Under the pieces are notes generated by a model. It had not been told where the DNA came from and did no database searches. It saw only the letters and a list, made by a program, of their open reading frames with translations. A DNA stretch of 12,354 bases from Christensenella sp. UBA767 (lineage in GTDB: Bacteria; Bacillota; Clostridia; Christensenellales; CAG-917). The stretch's first letter is position 1. Each line of letters opens with the position of its first letter. Shown here in pieces: positions 1-6,932 of the stretch. The position numbers were made by a program, and so were the translations under genes. Location: NCBI GenBank assembly GCA_002297185.1, contig DBJV01000014.1:1-12354 (forward strand), in the 5' to 3' direction.

Positions 1-36
1 AATAAGTACGCCTTGAATGAGCATTTAAGTATTTGT

Positions 37-65
37 TTGACTTTACCAAATGAGGATAGTATAAT
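37..65 (+). promoter_or_regulatory. Sigma-A promoter of the first gene, leaderless geometry
   Basis: The -35 box TTGACT (37-42) and a perfect -10 box TATAAT (60-65) are separated by exactly 17 bp. Only seven bases (66-72) lie between the -10 box and the ATG at 73, so transcription should start on or within a base of the start codon and the mRNA should lack a 5' leader. No Shine-Dalgarno site is visible before the ATG. The placement is inferred from sequence; the start site has not been mapped. Confidence 0.75.
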
Positions 66-72
66 TATTTTT

Positions 73-966
73 ATGAAACGTATCGCAACGCAAAAAAACA
101 GCTTTTGGAAAAGAGTTGTCATCAACATCCCCTTCATCCTGATGATTGCACTTATGATTGCACTCTTCGGGGGCGGTTTGCTGTTGCTGTTTTATTCGAT
201 AGCGTCCTGCTTTGCGTTCAAAAGCGCAATGGTATTTTTGGTGATTGCAGGAGCAGGATTGATTGCAATCGGCATCGGCATTGGTTTTATCGACATATAC
301 AAAAAATACTACGATTTCTACAACAAAAAAATGGGTTGGGAATTTCCCGACGCCCCCAAAAAAGAGGAAAAAACGGTAGTTTCTGACGGCAAAAAATCTT
401 TCAAGGACTACCTCACCGTCTCCAACGTCGCAATTGCGGTGCTTGCCGTCGGCGCAGTATTTACAATCATATCTGCGGCTCTCGGATGTATCAATCGCGA
501 CAAATGGGTTGAGGCGACCTCAACGTTTATGAACGACAGCGGCTATTTTACCGAAGTCGAACATCGCCAAACCAAAGACACCGTAAACGAAATCGAAGGC
601 AGCGCAAAACTCAACGCAATCGTAGTCGATTTCACAGACAAACAAGCCTTAATCGTCTATACGACTGATTTGGACAAAATCGGCTTTGCAACTTACGATT
701 ATTACATCAAGTACGAGAACCAAGTTATAAAAACTCGCTCCTCGGACGGCGTCGTAACACTCACCGAGTCCCCTGCCCCCAAGCGTGACGACACGGTGAT
801 AAAGAGATTGTTCTTCTTTATGTTCAAGGACTTTGACGTAGAAAAACAAGTAATAATCTATCTTCCCGACGATGCGCGTGAAGGCATGCCCAACGAAATC
901 AAAGTCATCGGCGAAAACGTAACCTACGCCAACGCCACCACCGCCGAGCCCGACACACAAGATTAA
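73..966 (+). CDS. Membrane protein of unknown function, three predicted helices and a C-terminal soluble domain
   Basis: The product is 297 residues and I do not recognise the family with confidence. Residues about 16-41 and 45-68 form two long hydrophobic helices rich in Gly, Ile and Leu. A charged loop follows (about 70-110, many Lys), then a third helix at about 113-137. The remaining 160 residues are soluble and look beta-rich, with short alternating strands near the end, loosely like DUF4097-type beta-repeat domains; that resemblance is weak. With three helices the C-terminal domain would be on the opposite side of the membrane from the N-terminus. An ATG 60 bases further upstream is in frame, but it would place the promoter inside the gene, so the ATG at 73 is preferred. 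The gene stands alone, convergent with icd. No function is claimed. Confidence 0.75.
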   Translation: MKRIATQKNSFWKRVVINIPFILMIALMIALFGGGLLLLFYSIASCFAFKSAMVFLVIAGAGLIAIGIGIGFIDIYKKYYDFYNKKMGWEFPDAPKKEEKTVVSDGKKSFKDYLTVSNVAIAVLAVGAVFTIISAALGCINRDKWVEATSTFMNDSGYFTEVEHRQTKDTVNEIEGSAKLNAIVVDFTDKQALIVYTTDLDKIGFATYDYYIKYENQVIKTRSSDGVVTLTESPAPKRDDTVIKRLFFFMFKDFDVEKQVIIYLPDDAREGMPNEIKVIGENVTYANATTAEPDTQD

Positions 967-1093
967 GCCGACAAGTACGACTAAACGACCGAACAAACTG
1001 ACAAGCGGATTTACAAAAAAATACAACCTACCATCCCCTACACATCGTCCGTTTGCAATCGCAAATCAACCCAAAAAACAATAAAAACTAGTC

Positions 1094-1125
1094 AAAAACA
1101 AAGCACCCGAAACGTCGGGTGCTTT
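1094..1125 (-). terminator. Rho-independent terminator of icd, possibly bidirectional
   Basis: A perfect 11-bp stem (AAAGCACCCGA at 1100-1110 with TCGGGTGCTTT at 1115-1125) encloses a four-base loop. On the minus strand the stem is followed by GTTTTTGAC, a good U-tract. On the plus strand the tail is GACATTATTTT, which is poorer. It lies about 75 bases past the icd stop and 134 bases past the convergent first gene, so it may serve both. Confidence 0.85.
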
Positions 1126-1161
1126 GACATTATTTTGAAGTATTATTCGTTTTGAAAAACA

Positions 1162-1184
1162 ATTGAAAAATCAATTTTTTCAAT
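1162..1184. repeat. AT-rich inverted repeat beside the icd stop codon
   Basis: Nine-base arms ATTGAAAAA (1162-1170) and TTTTTCAAT (1176-1184) surround a five-base loop, 17 bases beyond the icd stop. The stem holds only one G-C pair, so it is a weak structure. The GC-rich hairpin at 1100-1125 is the more likely terminator. It may stabilise the 3' end of the transcript or be incidental. Confidence 0.4.
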
Positions 1185-1200
1185 CATCTAATCCGCTCGA

Positions 1201-2388
1201 TTACAATCTTTTTGCGATTGCCTCGAGGAATTGTCTGCTGTTTAGCGGTTTGACTTCCACCCCGTCGATATGGAACATACCTGCAAGGTCTTTTGTCATT
1301 TCTCCGTTTTCAATCGTGTCAATCACGGCTTTCTCGAGACGATTTGCAAAATCAACGAGTTCGGCGTTTTTATCAAGTTCGCCACGCTTTCTCAATGCGC
1401 CCGTCCACGCAAAGATTGTCGCCACGGAGTTTGTAGAGGTCTCTTCCCCTGCCTGATGCTTTCTGAAATGGCGAGTAACCGTGCCGTGCGCCGCCTCGTA
1501 TTCGAATGCGCCCGTTGGCGACACGAGAACCGAAGTCATCATTGCAAGCGAGCCGAAAGCCGTTGCCACCATATCGCTCATAACGTCGCCGTCATAGTTT
1601 TTAAGCGCCCAAATAAATCCGCCGTGCGAGCGCATTACGCGCGCGACTGCGTCATCTATAAGCGTGTAAAAATACTCTATTCCTGCCTCATCGAACTTAT
1701 CTTTGTATTCCGCATCGAAAATCTCTTGGAATATATCCTTAAAGCGATGATCATACACCTTGGATATCGTGTCTTTTGTGCTGAACCAAAGGTCTTGTTT
1801 TTGAGACAGCGCATATGAAAAACAACTTCTCGCAAAACTCTTAATGCTCTTATCGGTATTGTGTTGAGCCTGCAAAATGCCCTCTTCACCGCCGAAATCG
1901 AACACCGTTTTCTGCTCGTCGCCACAGCAAAGCGTAGCCTTTCCGCCGTGCGCTCTGATTTCCACCGCCTTATACACGTCGCCGTATGCGTGACGAGCGA
2001 TAACGATAGGCTTTGTCCAAGTGGGAACGAGCGGAGTTACACCCTTAACAAGCACGGGCGCACGAAATACCGTGCCGTCCATAATCGCGCGGAGCGTTGC
2101 GTTTGGGCTGGGATACATGCGTTTCAAGCCGAATTCTTCCACTCTTTGAGCGTTTGGAGTGATTGTTGCGCACTTTACGCCCACGCCGTATTTCAAGCAT
2201 GCGTTTGCCGCCTCAACAGTCACTTTATCGTCTGTTTGGTCGCGATTTTGTATGGATAAATCGTAATATTCCGTTTTCAAATCCACGTACGGAAGTATGA
2301 GAATGTCTTTAACCCATTGCCAAAGTACCCTTGTCATCTCGTCTCCGTCAATCTCGACGAGCGGAGTGGTCATCTTAATCTTGTCCAT
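1201..2388 (-). CDS. icd: NADP-dependent isocitrate dehydrogenase (eukaryote-like homodimeric type)
   Basis: A 395-residue soluble enzyme that oxidatively decarboxylates isocitrate to 2-oxoglutarate, making NADPH and carbon skeletons for glutamate. It matches the class resembling eukaryotic IDH1/IDH2 rather than the E. coli Icd class. Landmarks are the N-terminal PLVEIDGDEMTRVLW (9-23), the substrate loop SPNATLR (94-100), TWTKPIVIARHAYGD (123-137), the lysine segment STKDT (203-207), the metal-binding aspartates in YDGDVMSD (265-272), and HGTVTRHFR (301-309), whose Arg-His pair is the usual NADP discriminator. The substrate loop reads SPNATLR where most homologues have SPNGTIR. The start at 2388 is fixed by GAGGT a few bases upstream. 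The gene has its own promoter and terminator, and no aconitase or citrate synthase gene is in the window, so its job may be biosynthetic. Confidence 0.95.
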   Translation of the reverse strand: MDKIKMTTPLVEIDGDEMTRVLWQWVKDILILPYVDLKTEYYDLSIQNRDQTDDKVTVEAANACLKYGVGVKCATITPNAQRVEEFGLKRMYPSPNATLRAIMDGTVFRAPVLVKGVTPLVPTWTKPIVIARHAYGDVYKAVEIRAHGGKATLCCGDEQKTVFDFGGEEGILQAQHNTDKSIKSFARSCFSYALSQKQDLWFSTKDTISKVYDHRFKDIFQEIFDAEYKDKFDEAGIEYFYTLIDDAVARVMRSHGGFIWALKNYDGDVMSDMVATAFGSLAMMTSVLVSPTGAFEYEAAHGTVTRHFRKHQAGEETSTNSVATIFAWTGALRKRGELDKNAELVDFANRLEKAVIDTIENGEMTKDLAGMFHIDGVEVKPLNSRQFLEAIAKRL

Positions 2389-2415
2389 TGCATACCTCAA
2401 ATTATTATTTAACAA

Positions 2416-2444
2416 ATAATAACACACTTGTATGTTTTTGACAA
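2416..2444 (-). promoter_or_regulatory. Sigma-A promoter of icd
   Basis: Read on the minus strand, TTGTCA (2444-2439) and TATTAT (2421-2416) are 17 bp apart, and the gene start is about 28 bases below the -10 box. That leaves a short leader carrying the GAGGT ribosome-binding site. The spacing and boxes are near consensus. Confidence 0.75.
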
Positions 2445-2456
2445 GCAAGTTATATC

Positions 2457-2490
2457 GCCTATTCCGTCAATCGCGAATGACAGAATAGGC
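2457..2490. promoter_or_regulatory. Inverted repeat just upstream of the icd promoter, possible operator
   Basis: Arms GCCTATTC (2457-2464) and GAATAGGC (2483-2490) continue inward, after one mismatched pair, with GTCA and TGAC around a TCGCGA-containing centre. The element begins 13 bp upstream of the icd -35 box. Neither strand has a strong U-tract after it (the plus side has ATTTTG), and no plus-strand gene ends here. A binding site for a regulator of icd is therefore as likely as a terminator. Role inferred only from position. Confidence 0.45.
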
Positions 2491-2587
2491 ATTTTGTCAT
2501 GGATTTTACCGCTTTTTTCAACTTTTTTGAAATCCTACGTAAATTTTTCTAAAAATAACTTGACAATTCAATTGCGTCGCCACAGCG

Positions 2588-2615
2588 AAAAACAACGCGT
2601 CGGTAAGCCGCGTTG
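2588..2615 (-). terminator. Rho-independent terminator of ddl
   Basis: On the minus strand a perfect 7-bp GC-rich stem (CAACGCG with CGCGTTG, 2615-2593) with a nine-base loop is followed directly by TTTTT (2592-2588). It lies 56 bases past the ddl stop and closes the long minus-strand gene run before icd begins. Confidence 0.8.
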
Positions 2616-2670
2616 CTCGCGAAATCATATTTCAAAATCATATTGCATTCTTTCGTTAAAAACTCTTCTT

Positions 2671-3795
2671 TTATTTGCGCATTTTTGCGCCACCAACAAA
2701 CCCCGACAGAACGTCCGTCTTATACACCGTACGTTTTTTGCCGTGCAAATGTCTCGATATCGCCTCATTGCAAAGAATCGTTATCATTTCGGAGAACGCA
2801 ATTCCCACACCCTCGAACAAATAGAACGCCATAGAACCCGGAATTGTGTTGATTTCGTTGATATACACCTTGTTTTTCTTCTCATCGACAAGGTAGTCTA
2901 TCCTGACCGCGCCAAACAGCCCCATTTCCCTATAAACACGCTCCGTCGTAGCCTTCACCACAAGGTCGAGAGACCCGATTTGCGCAGGCATAATACGAGA
3001 AAGTCCGCTCATTTTACCGCCCGTGCCGTATTTCTCGTCAAAAGTGAGAAAATCGCTCGGCGAACACGGCTGTTCCGTCTCGGAAACGACCAATTTTCCA
3101 TCCTTTTCGAGGCACGCACAATTGACTTCCTTAAAATCGCACAATTTATGCTCAACCACAATTCTGTCATCGTATTGCGCCGCAACCTGCATGGCAAATC
3201 GCAATTCTTCCCTGTCTTTTGCCACTCCGATACCTATACTGCTCCCTTGCGATGCAGGCTTAACGATAAGCGGATACGTCAAAATGCTCTCGATACGCTC
3301 AATAGTTGCGTTTTCGTCCTCTTCAAACTCGCTTTTGCACACGATTTCATACGGCAAAACGTTAAGCAGCAAGTTTTCAAAAATGCGCTTGGACACGCCT
3401 TTGTCCATACACACGGCAGACGACAACGTATCCGACGACGTATAAGGAATATCGTTATACTCGAGCAAAGCCTGCAACGTCCCGTTTTCACCCTCGCCAC
3501 CGTGGCAACAAAGCAGCGCAACGTCGGGCTTAAAGAACTTACAAAGCTTGTCCCTCTTCAACTTAAAAAACTCGCCTTTTATCAAAAACACCTTCTTATG
3601 AAGTGACGGATTGAAGTTTACAAAACTCGCTATTTTATCTACTCCGCCGACGTAGAAATCCCCCTCGAACATATACACGGGTTCAACGTCGAAAAGCGAT
3701 TTATCGATGTTTGAAAGTACCTGCATCGCAGTTATAATCGATATTTCTCTTTCAAGCGAACGACCGCCAAACATAAGCGCAACTTTCTTTTTCAT
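2671..3795 (-). CDS. ddl: D-alanine--D-alanine ligase
   Basis: A 374-residue ATP-grasp enzyme that joins two D-alanines for the peptidoglycan stem peptide, in the cytoplasm. Visible motifs are FGGRSLEREIS (9-19, with the first D-Ala-binding Glu15), HGGEGENGTLQ (98-108), the ATP-binding KPASQGSSIGI (179-189), the omega-loop tyrosine in FDEKY (252-256), RID (298-300) and the metal- and phosphate-binding NEINTIPGS (313-321). Tyr256 in the omega loop argues for D-Ala rather than D-lactate as second substrate. The continuation EINTIPGSMAFYLFE, where E. coli Ddl has a shorter EVNTxPG motif, fits a branch I associate with Clostridia. GAGGT before the ATG at 3795 decides the start over an in-frame GTG two codons upstream. 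It lies 222 bp after the Mur ligase that uses its product. No clear promoter is visible in that gap beyond a lone TATACT. Confidence 0.93.
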   Translation of the reverse strand: MKKKVALMFGGRSLEREISIITAMQVLSNIDKSLFDVEPVYMFEGDFYVGGVDKIASFVNFNPSLHKKVFLIKGEFFKLKRDKLCKFFKPDVALLCCHGGEGENGTLQALLEYNDIPYTSSDTLSSAVCMDKGVSKRIFENLLLNVLPYEIVCKSEFEEDENATIERIESILTYPLIVKPASQGSSIGIGVAKDREELRFAMQVAAQYDDRIVVEHKLCDFKEVNCACLEKDGKLVVSETEQPCSPSDFLTFDEKYGTGGKMSGLSRIMPAQIGSLDLVVKATTERVYREMGLFGAVRIDYLVDEKKNKVYINEINTIPGSMAFYLFEGVGIAFSEMITILCNEAISRHLHGKKRTVYKTDVLSGFVGGAKMRK

Positions 3796-3840
3796 ACACA
3801 CCTCGAACTTATTTGTGTCAGTATATGAGCGGTAAATTTT

Positions 3841-3944
3841 ATATGTGATTTTTGCGCCGATTGGCGTTTTACTTATATGTGTTTTTTGCGTCGTTTTGCA
3901 TTTTTACTCATATGTGTATTTTTGCAATATTGTGATTTATCTTG
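3841..3944. repeat. Three imperfect tandem repeats of about 35 bp between the Mur ligase and ddl
   Basis: Units start with ATATGTG at 3841, 3875 and 3910. Each continues with a T-run and TTTTGC, and the first two end in TTTTACT plus one base (34 and 35 bp long); the third is more diverged. Unit one also holds a small stem, CGCC-GATT-GGCG. The block fills about half of the 222-bp AT-rich gap upstream of ddl. There are no spacers, so it is not a CRISPR array. It could be a multi-site operator, an mRNA-stability element or neutral slippage product. Confidence 0.65.
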
Positions 3945-4017
3945 CGATTTTATTCTACATTCTTTATATTTTTAGAATACATTTACCTAAAAATCGCACT
4001 TTTATAGAATACTTTTC

Positions 4018-5619
4018 TTACATTTTGTCGTCGTATATGTCAGGAAGGTCATTTAGCATCAACATCACGTCATCGAGTTTCAGAACGTTTGCAAACTCGT
4101 CTTGACACGATTTTAGGCTGTCGTAAACGAATATTTCACCGTGAAAATCACTATCTCGCAACCCTCGTTTTATGCTCTCCGTCCGCTTTTCGCCGATCAG
4201 CAAAACAACATCCGCAACCTCGGACATTCGTTTGCCCAATACGTAATTTTCCTCCCCTTCTCTTTCGCCGAGTTCCACAAATCCGGGCGTTACGACAACC
4301 TTGCGTTTGTCAAACAGCGCAAGCGTTTGCAATGCACATTTCGCCCCGTCGGGATTTGAATTGAAACTATCGTCAATGATAGTCACGCCGTTCCCCTCGA
4401 TAAGTTGTTGCCTATGCGCAACGGGTTGAAGTCCGTCAATTGCGTTTAGGATATACGGCATTTCCACGCCGAGTTTGATCGCCATACCGACGGCAAGCAT
4501 AATATTTTGCACGTTGTGGATTCCAAGCACTCTCGTCTGCGCGCGATAAACGTCGTCCCCAATCACGATATCGAACTCACTTCCCTCTTTCGATACGTTT
4601 AGATTCGTAGCATAAATATCCGCGCTTTCGTCAAGTCCGACGTATATGGTTTCGGGTATTTGTTTAAGTTTCGTCACGTAGTTTTCCGCGATTTCTCTTA
4701 CGTCCGCATTTATCACGCACGCCCCGTCGCCCACTTCGAGTATGCGGCATTTTTCACGCTTGATGTTGTCAAACGTCTTGAACGTTTCAAGATGCTGCAC
4801 GTTTATCCCCGTCAAAATGCTATAATTCGGCTTAACAATTTTAATAAGCCGTTTTATATCCCCCACTCGCCTCGCCCCAAACTCTGCAATAAACACCTCG
4901 TGCGTCGCATCGAGCATATTTACGCTTTTTGCAATCCCCATGGGCGTGTTATAACTCTCGGGTGTACTTAAAACGTTGTATTTTTGCGCCAATATCTCTT
5001 TGAGAAAGTTTTTCACGGACGTTTTACCGTAACTTCCCGTAATGGCGATTTTGATTAAATCGGGACGTTTTTCAAGTCGTTTGGCGGTTTTTTGCTCGTA
5101 TCTGCGGTTATTCAGCCTCTCGAACACGCTAATAATCGACGTCGCAATTATGAATATCAGCGGAAAAATAAGCACGTATGCAAAGAAAACGAGATATCTC
5201 AGGTATTCGTCCGCAAGATTATGCGTAGCAACCGCAAGCGCAATCGAGCCGAGCGCAGTCGCAAACAGCGTTACGAACGTCAAACACCTCACGGCTCGCT
5301 TTGTATATCGCAGCCGTTTCTTTCGATCGGGCAAATCTTCCATAAAATACAACGCAAATTCCGCGATAAAGAAAAACAGCGCAACCAAAAATCCCCAAAA
5401 CGCCTTCGCATTGAGCAAATAAAACAATAGCCACAGCGCGCAAAAGACGGCGATTGCAATCAAATCCATCAGATACACGCGCCTCAGCCGCTTATTCTTA
5501 AAAATCTCGCTTATCCGATAATTGTCGTTTTGGATCGCATACAAATACGGCCTCGTCATAAAAAAGCCGTCGAGAAACATCAGCACGATATAGAACCAAT
5601 CGCCGCGCACAAGAGACAT
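4018..5619 (-). CDS. Membrane-anchored MurF-like Mur ligase
   Basis: A 533-residue protein with two parts. Residues 1-185 hold a first hydrophobic stretch (about 8-21) and four clear membrane helices (about 49-70, 73-93, 112-131, 141-163). Residues 188-533 are a Mur-ligase ATPase and C-terminal domain closest to MurF, which adds D-Ala-D-Ala to UDP-MurNAc-tripeptide: P-loop GSYGKTS (195-201), AEFGAR (245-250), NVQHLETF (273-280), LGIHNVQN (365-372), DDSFNSNPDGAK (416-427) and PGFVELGE (445-452). The usual soluble first domain of MurF, which grips the UDP-sugar, is missing and replaced by the membrane part. The end reads NDLPDIYDDKM where MurF normally has a KGS-type motif. GAGGTGG ahead of the ATG at 5619 fixes the start, 14 codons inside the longest frame. 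Adjacent ddl supports a D-Ala-D-Ala substrate; another Mur-type substrate remains possible. Confidence 0.85.
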   Translation of the reverse strand: MSLVRGDWFYIVLMFLDGFFMTRPYLYAIQNDNYRISEIFKNKRLRRVYLMDLIAIAVFCALWLLFYLLNAKAFWGFLVALFFFIAEFALYFMEDLPDRKKRLRYTKRAVRCLTFVTLFATALGSIALAVATHNLADEYLRYLVFFAYVLIFPLIFIIATSIISVFERLNNRRYEQKTAKRLEKRPDLIKIAITGSYGKTSVKNFLKEILAQKYNVLSTPESYNTPMGIAKSVNMLDATHEVFIAEFGARRVGDIKRLIKIVKPNYSILTGINVQHLETFKTFDNIKREKCRILEVGDGACVINADVREIAENYVTKLKQIPETIYVGLDESADIYATNLNVSKEGSEFDIVIGDDVYRAQTRVLGIHNVQNIMLAVGMAIKLGVEMPYILNAIDGLQPVAHRQQLIEGNGVTIIDDSFNSNPDGAKCALQTLALFDKRKVVVTPGFVELGEREGEENYVLGKRMSEVADVVLLIGEKRTESIKRGLRDSDFHGEIFVYDSLKSCQDEFANVLKLDDVMLMLNDLPDIYDDKM

Positions 5620-5688
5620 ATCCACCTCGCAATTATTGATTGTTCTTTTGCAAATTCCCACTACTTAGCGGCTTTTTCTCTTGTAAAA

Positions 5689-5704
5689 ATGTTTCATGAA
5701 ACAT
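5689..5704. promoter_or_regulatory. Perfect 16-bp palindrome before the Mur-ligase gene
   Basis: ATGTTTCATGAAACAT is its own reverse complement and lies in the 109-bp gap between the hydrolase stop and the Mur-ligase start. On the minus strand it is followed by TTTTAC, so it could fold as a weak six-pair terminator hairpin. It also sits between a poor -35 (TTGCGA) and a poor -10 (TTACAA) spaced 17 bp apart, the classic place for an operator. Either reading is inference. Confidence 0.5.
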
Positions 5705-5728
5705 CGCAATTTTTTGGGTGAAAGGATT

Positions 5729-6490
5729 TCAGTCCGTTTCCTTGAGGTACGCAAGCAAAATCGCCATGAATTTTGCAAAGTCGTCAACGTACGAAAAATG
5801 CCCGCCGTCAAGCAAAAATCCCTGCGAACCCTCCACGTGTTTGAGAAAAAACCTATACATATAAAGCGGCGTTTCCTTATCCTTCTTACCCCAGAACAAC
5901 GCCGTCGGCTGCAAAATCTTGCAAATATCCTTGCGCTGATCGTATCCGACGACGTTTACGAACGTCTTTTTCATCTCGTCGGATAGCACCGCGTAATCGC
6001 TCGATCCCTTAAGTCCCTTTTTACCCAGTTTTTTGAGCATTTTGTGAAGTGCGACTTTCACGTAATACGCAGGTTTCCGTCGCGGTTTTATACCTGCCGA
6101 ATCAATAAGCACAAGCCTTTCGACAAGGTTCGAATTATTCACAGCGATTTCCGTCGCAACCCGTCCTCCGAACGAATGTCCCACTAGCGTCGCGCGCTCT
6201 ATGTCGCAAATATCGAGCAATTTCACAACATCGTCTGCGTACTTTTTCACGCTATACGGCTTGGAAGGCGTTTGACTGTCGCCAAAGCCGGCAAAATCCA
6301 AAACCGTAACCCGATAATTGAGACAAAGCCGTTTTGCGACAAACAAAAAGGCCGAGCGCGATGCGCCCCAGCCATGCAAAAATACGATATCTTTTCCTTT
6401 CCCGAACTGCTCGAAACACACGCGATGCGAGTTGATTTGAGCATATTTTACGCCGTTTTCGTCGCAAACTATTGCGGTATTTTGTGTCAA
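5729..6490 (-). CDS. Alpha/beta hydrolase
   Basis: A 253-residue cytoplasmic alpha/beta-hydrolase-fold protein. The oxyanion motif HGW (39-41), nucleophile elbow GHSFGG with Ser106, acid Asp204 in WGKKDKETP and base His231 in GGHFSY complete a full catalytic triad. A Lys-rich helical cap lies at about 136-190. Substrate is unknown; esterase, lipase-like or C-C hydrolase roles all fit the fold. Translation starts at a TTG codon: AAGGAG lies four bases ahead of it, no ATG occurs before residue 151, and the full N-terminal strand needs this start. The ribosome-binding site directly follows the rimI stop ten bases upstream, so the two genes are translationally close. Its place just before the Mur ligase could hint at an envelope-related substrate, but nothing in the sequence proves it. 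Confidence 0.9.
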   Translation of the reverse strand: MTQNTAIVCDENGVKYAQINSHRVCFEQFGKGKDIVFLHGWGASRSAFLFVAKRLCLNYRVTVLDFAGFGDSQTPSKPYSVKKYADDVVKLLDICDIERATLVGHSFGGRVATEIAVNNSNLVERLVLIDSAGIKPRRKPAYYVKVALHKMLKKLGKKGLKGSSDYAVLSDEMKKTFVNVVGYDQRKDICKILQPTALFWGKKDKETPLYMYRFFLKHVEGSQGFLLDGGHFSYVDDFAKFMAILLAYLKETD

Positions 6491-6500
6491 AAATCTCCTT

Positions 6501-6932
6501 TCACAGCGTCGCCCACATTATCAAAGCGTCGCGCGAGTTGTTGTAATACCTCTTGCGTATTCCTTCAACGGTAAACCCGAAACTTTTGTACAACTTGATT
6601 GCGTTTTCATTGTTATCACGCACTTCGAGCGTCATATATTTCACGCCCATCAGCCTTGCTCTTGCAATAAGTTCGCTCATCAAAAGCGTCCCTATGCCTC
6701 TTCCGCGCGAGTCCGCACGCACCGCAATATTGGTGATATGCGCCTCGTCAAGCACCTTATGAAAACCGCCATAGCAAATCACTTCGTCGCCGCGCACACC
6801 GACAAGATAGTACGCGTTTTCGTCCTCGACCTCGGGTATAAACATACGCTCGCTCCAAGGTTGGTCAAACGCCTCTTGCTCGATTTGCGCCATTTGGCGA
6901 AGATGCTCGTATCGTAGCGGCTCAAATTTCAT
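6501..6932 (-). CDS. rimI: Ribosomal-protein-alanine N-acetyltransferase RimI
   Basis: A 143-residue GNAT acetyltransferase. In the RimI family it transfers acetyl from acetyl-CoA to the N-terminal alanine of ribosomal protein S18, and possibly other N-termini. Seen here are the acetyl-CoA pyrophosphate loop RGRGIG (76-81), TLEVRDNNENAIKLYKSFGF (101-120) with the usual general base Glu103 and the conserved Tyr115, and the C-terminal RKRYY...DALIMW signature that separates RimI from other GNATs. The start overlaps the last 11 bases of tsaB, indicating coupled translation. The tsaB-rimI pair is a widely conserved order; tsaD, often next, is replaced here by the alpha/beta hydrolase. Confidence 0.92.
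   Translation of the reverse strand: MKFEPLRYEHLRQMAQIEQEAFDQPWSERMFIPEVEDENAYYLVGVRGDEVICYGGFHKVLDEAHITNIAVRADSRGRGIGTLLMSELIARARLMGVKYMTLEVRDNNENAIKLYKSFGFTVEGIRKRYYNNSRDALIMWATL

Noticed and set aside
2428..3606. A 392-codon open frame on the plus strand
   Set aside because: It runs antisense to ddl and part of the icd promoter region. Its product is rich in Arg, His and Lys with no domain, as expected for a shadow frame, while the minus-strand ddl has all ATP-grasp motifs and a ribosome-binding site.
2671..3795. Vancomycin-resistance ligase (VanA/VanC/VanG type)
   Set aside because: The omega loop has the Lys-Tyr of D-Ala-D-Ala ligases, and no vanH, vanX, vanT or two-component regulator genes are present. 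The EKY form alone is not diagnostic.
3841..3944. CRISPR array
   Set aside because: The units are directly adjacent with no unique spacers, are imperfect, and no cas gene is in the window.
5689..5704. ParB-binding parS site
   Set aside because: The sequence has the TGTTTC and GAAACA half-sites but only two central bases instead of the four of parS, so the half-site spacing is wrong, and no par gene is nearby.
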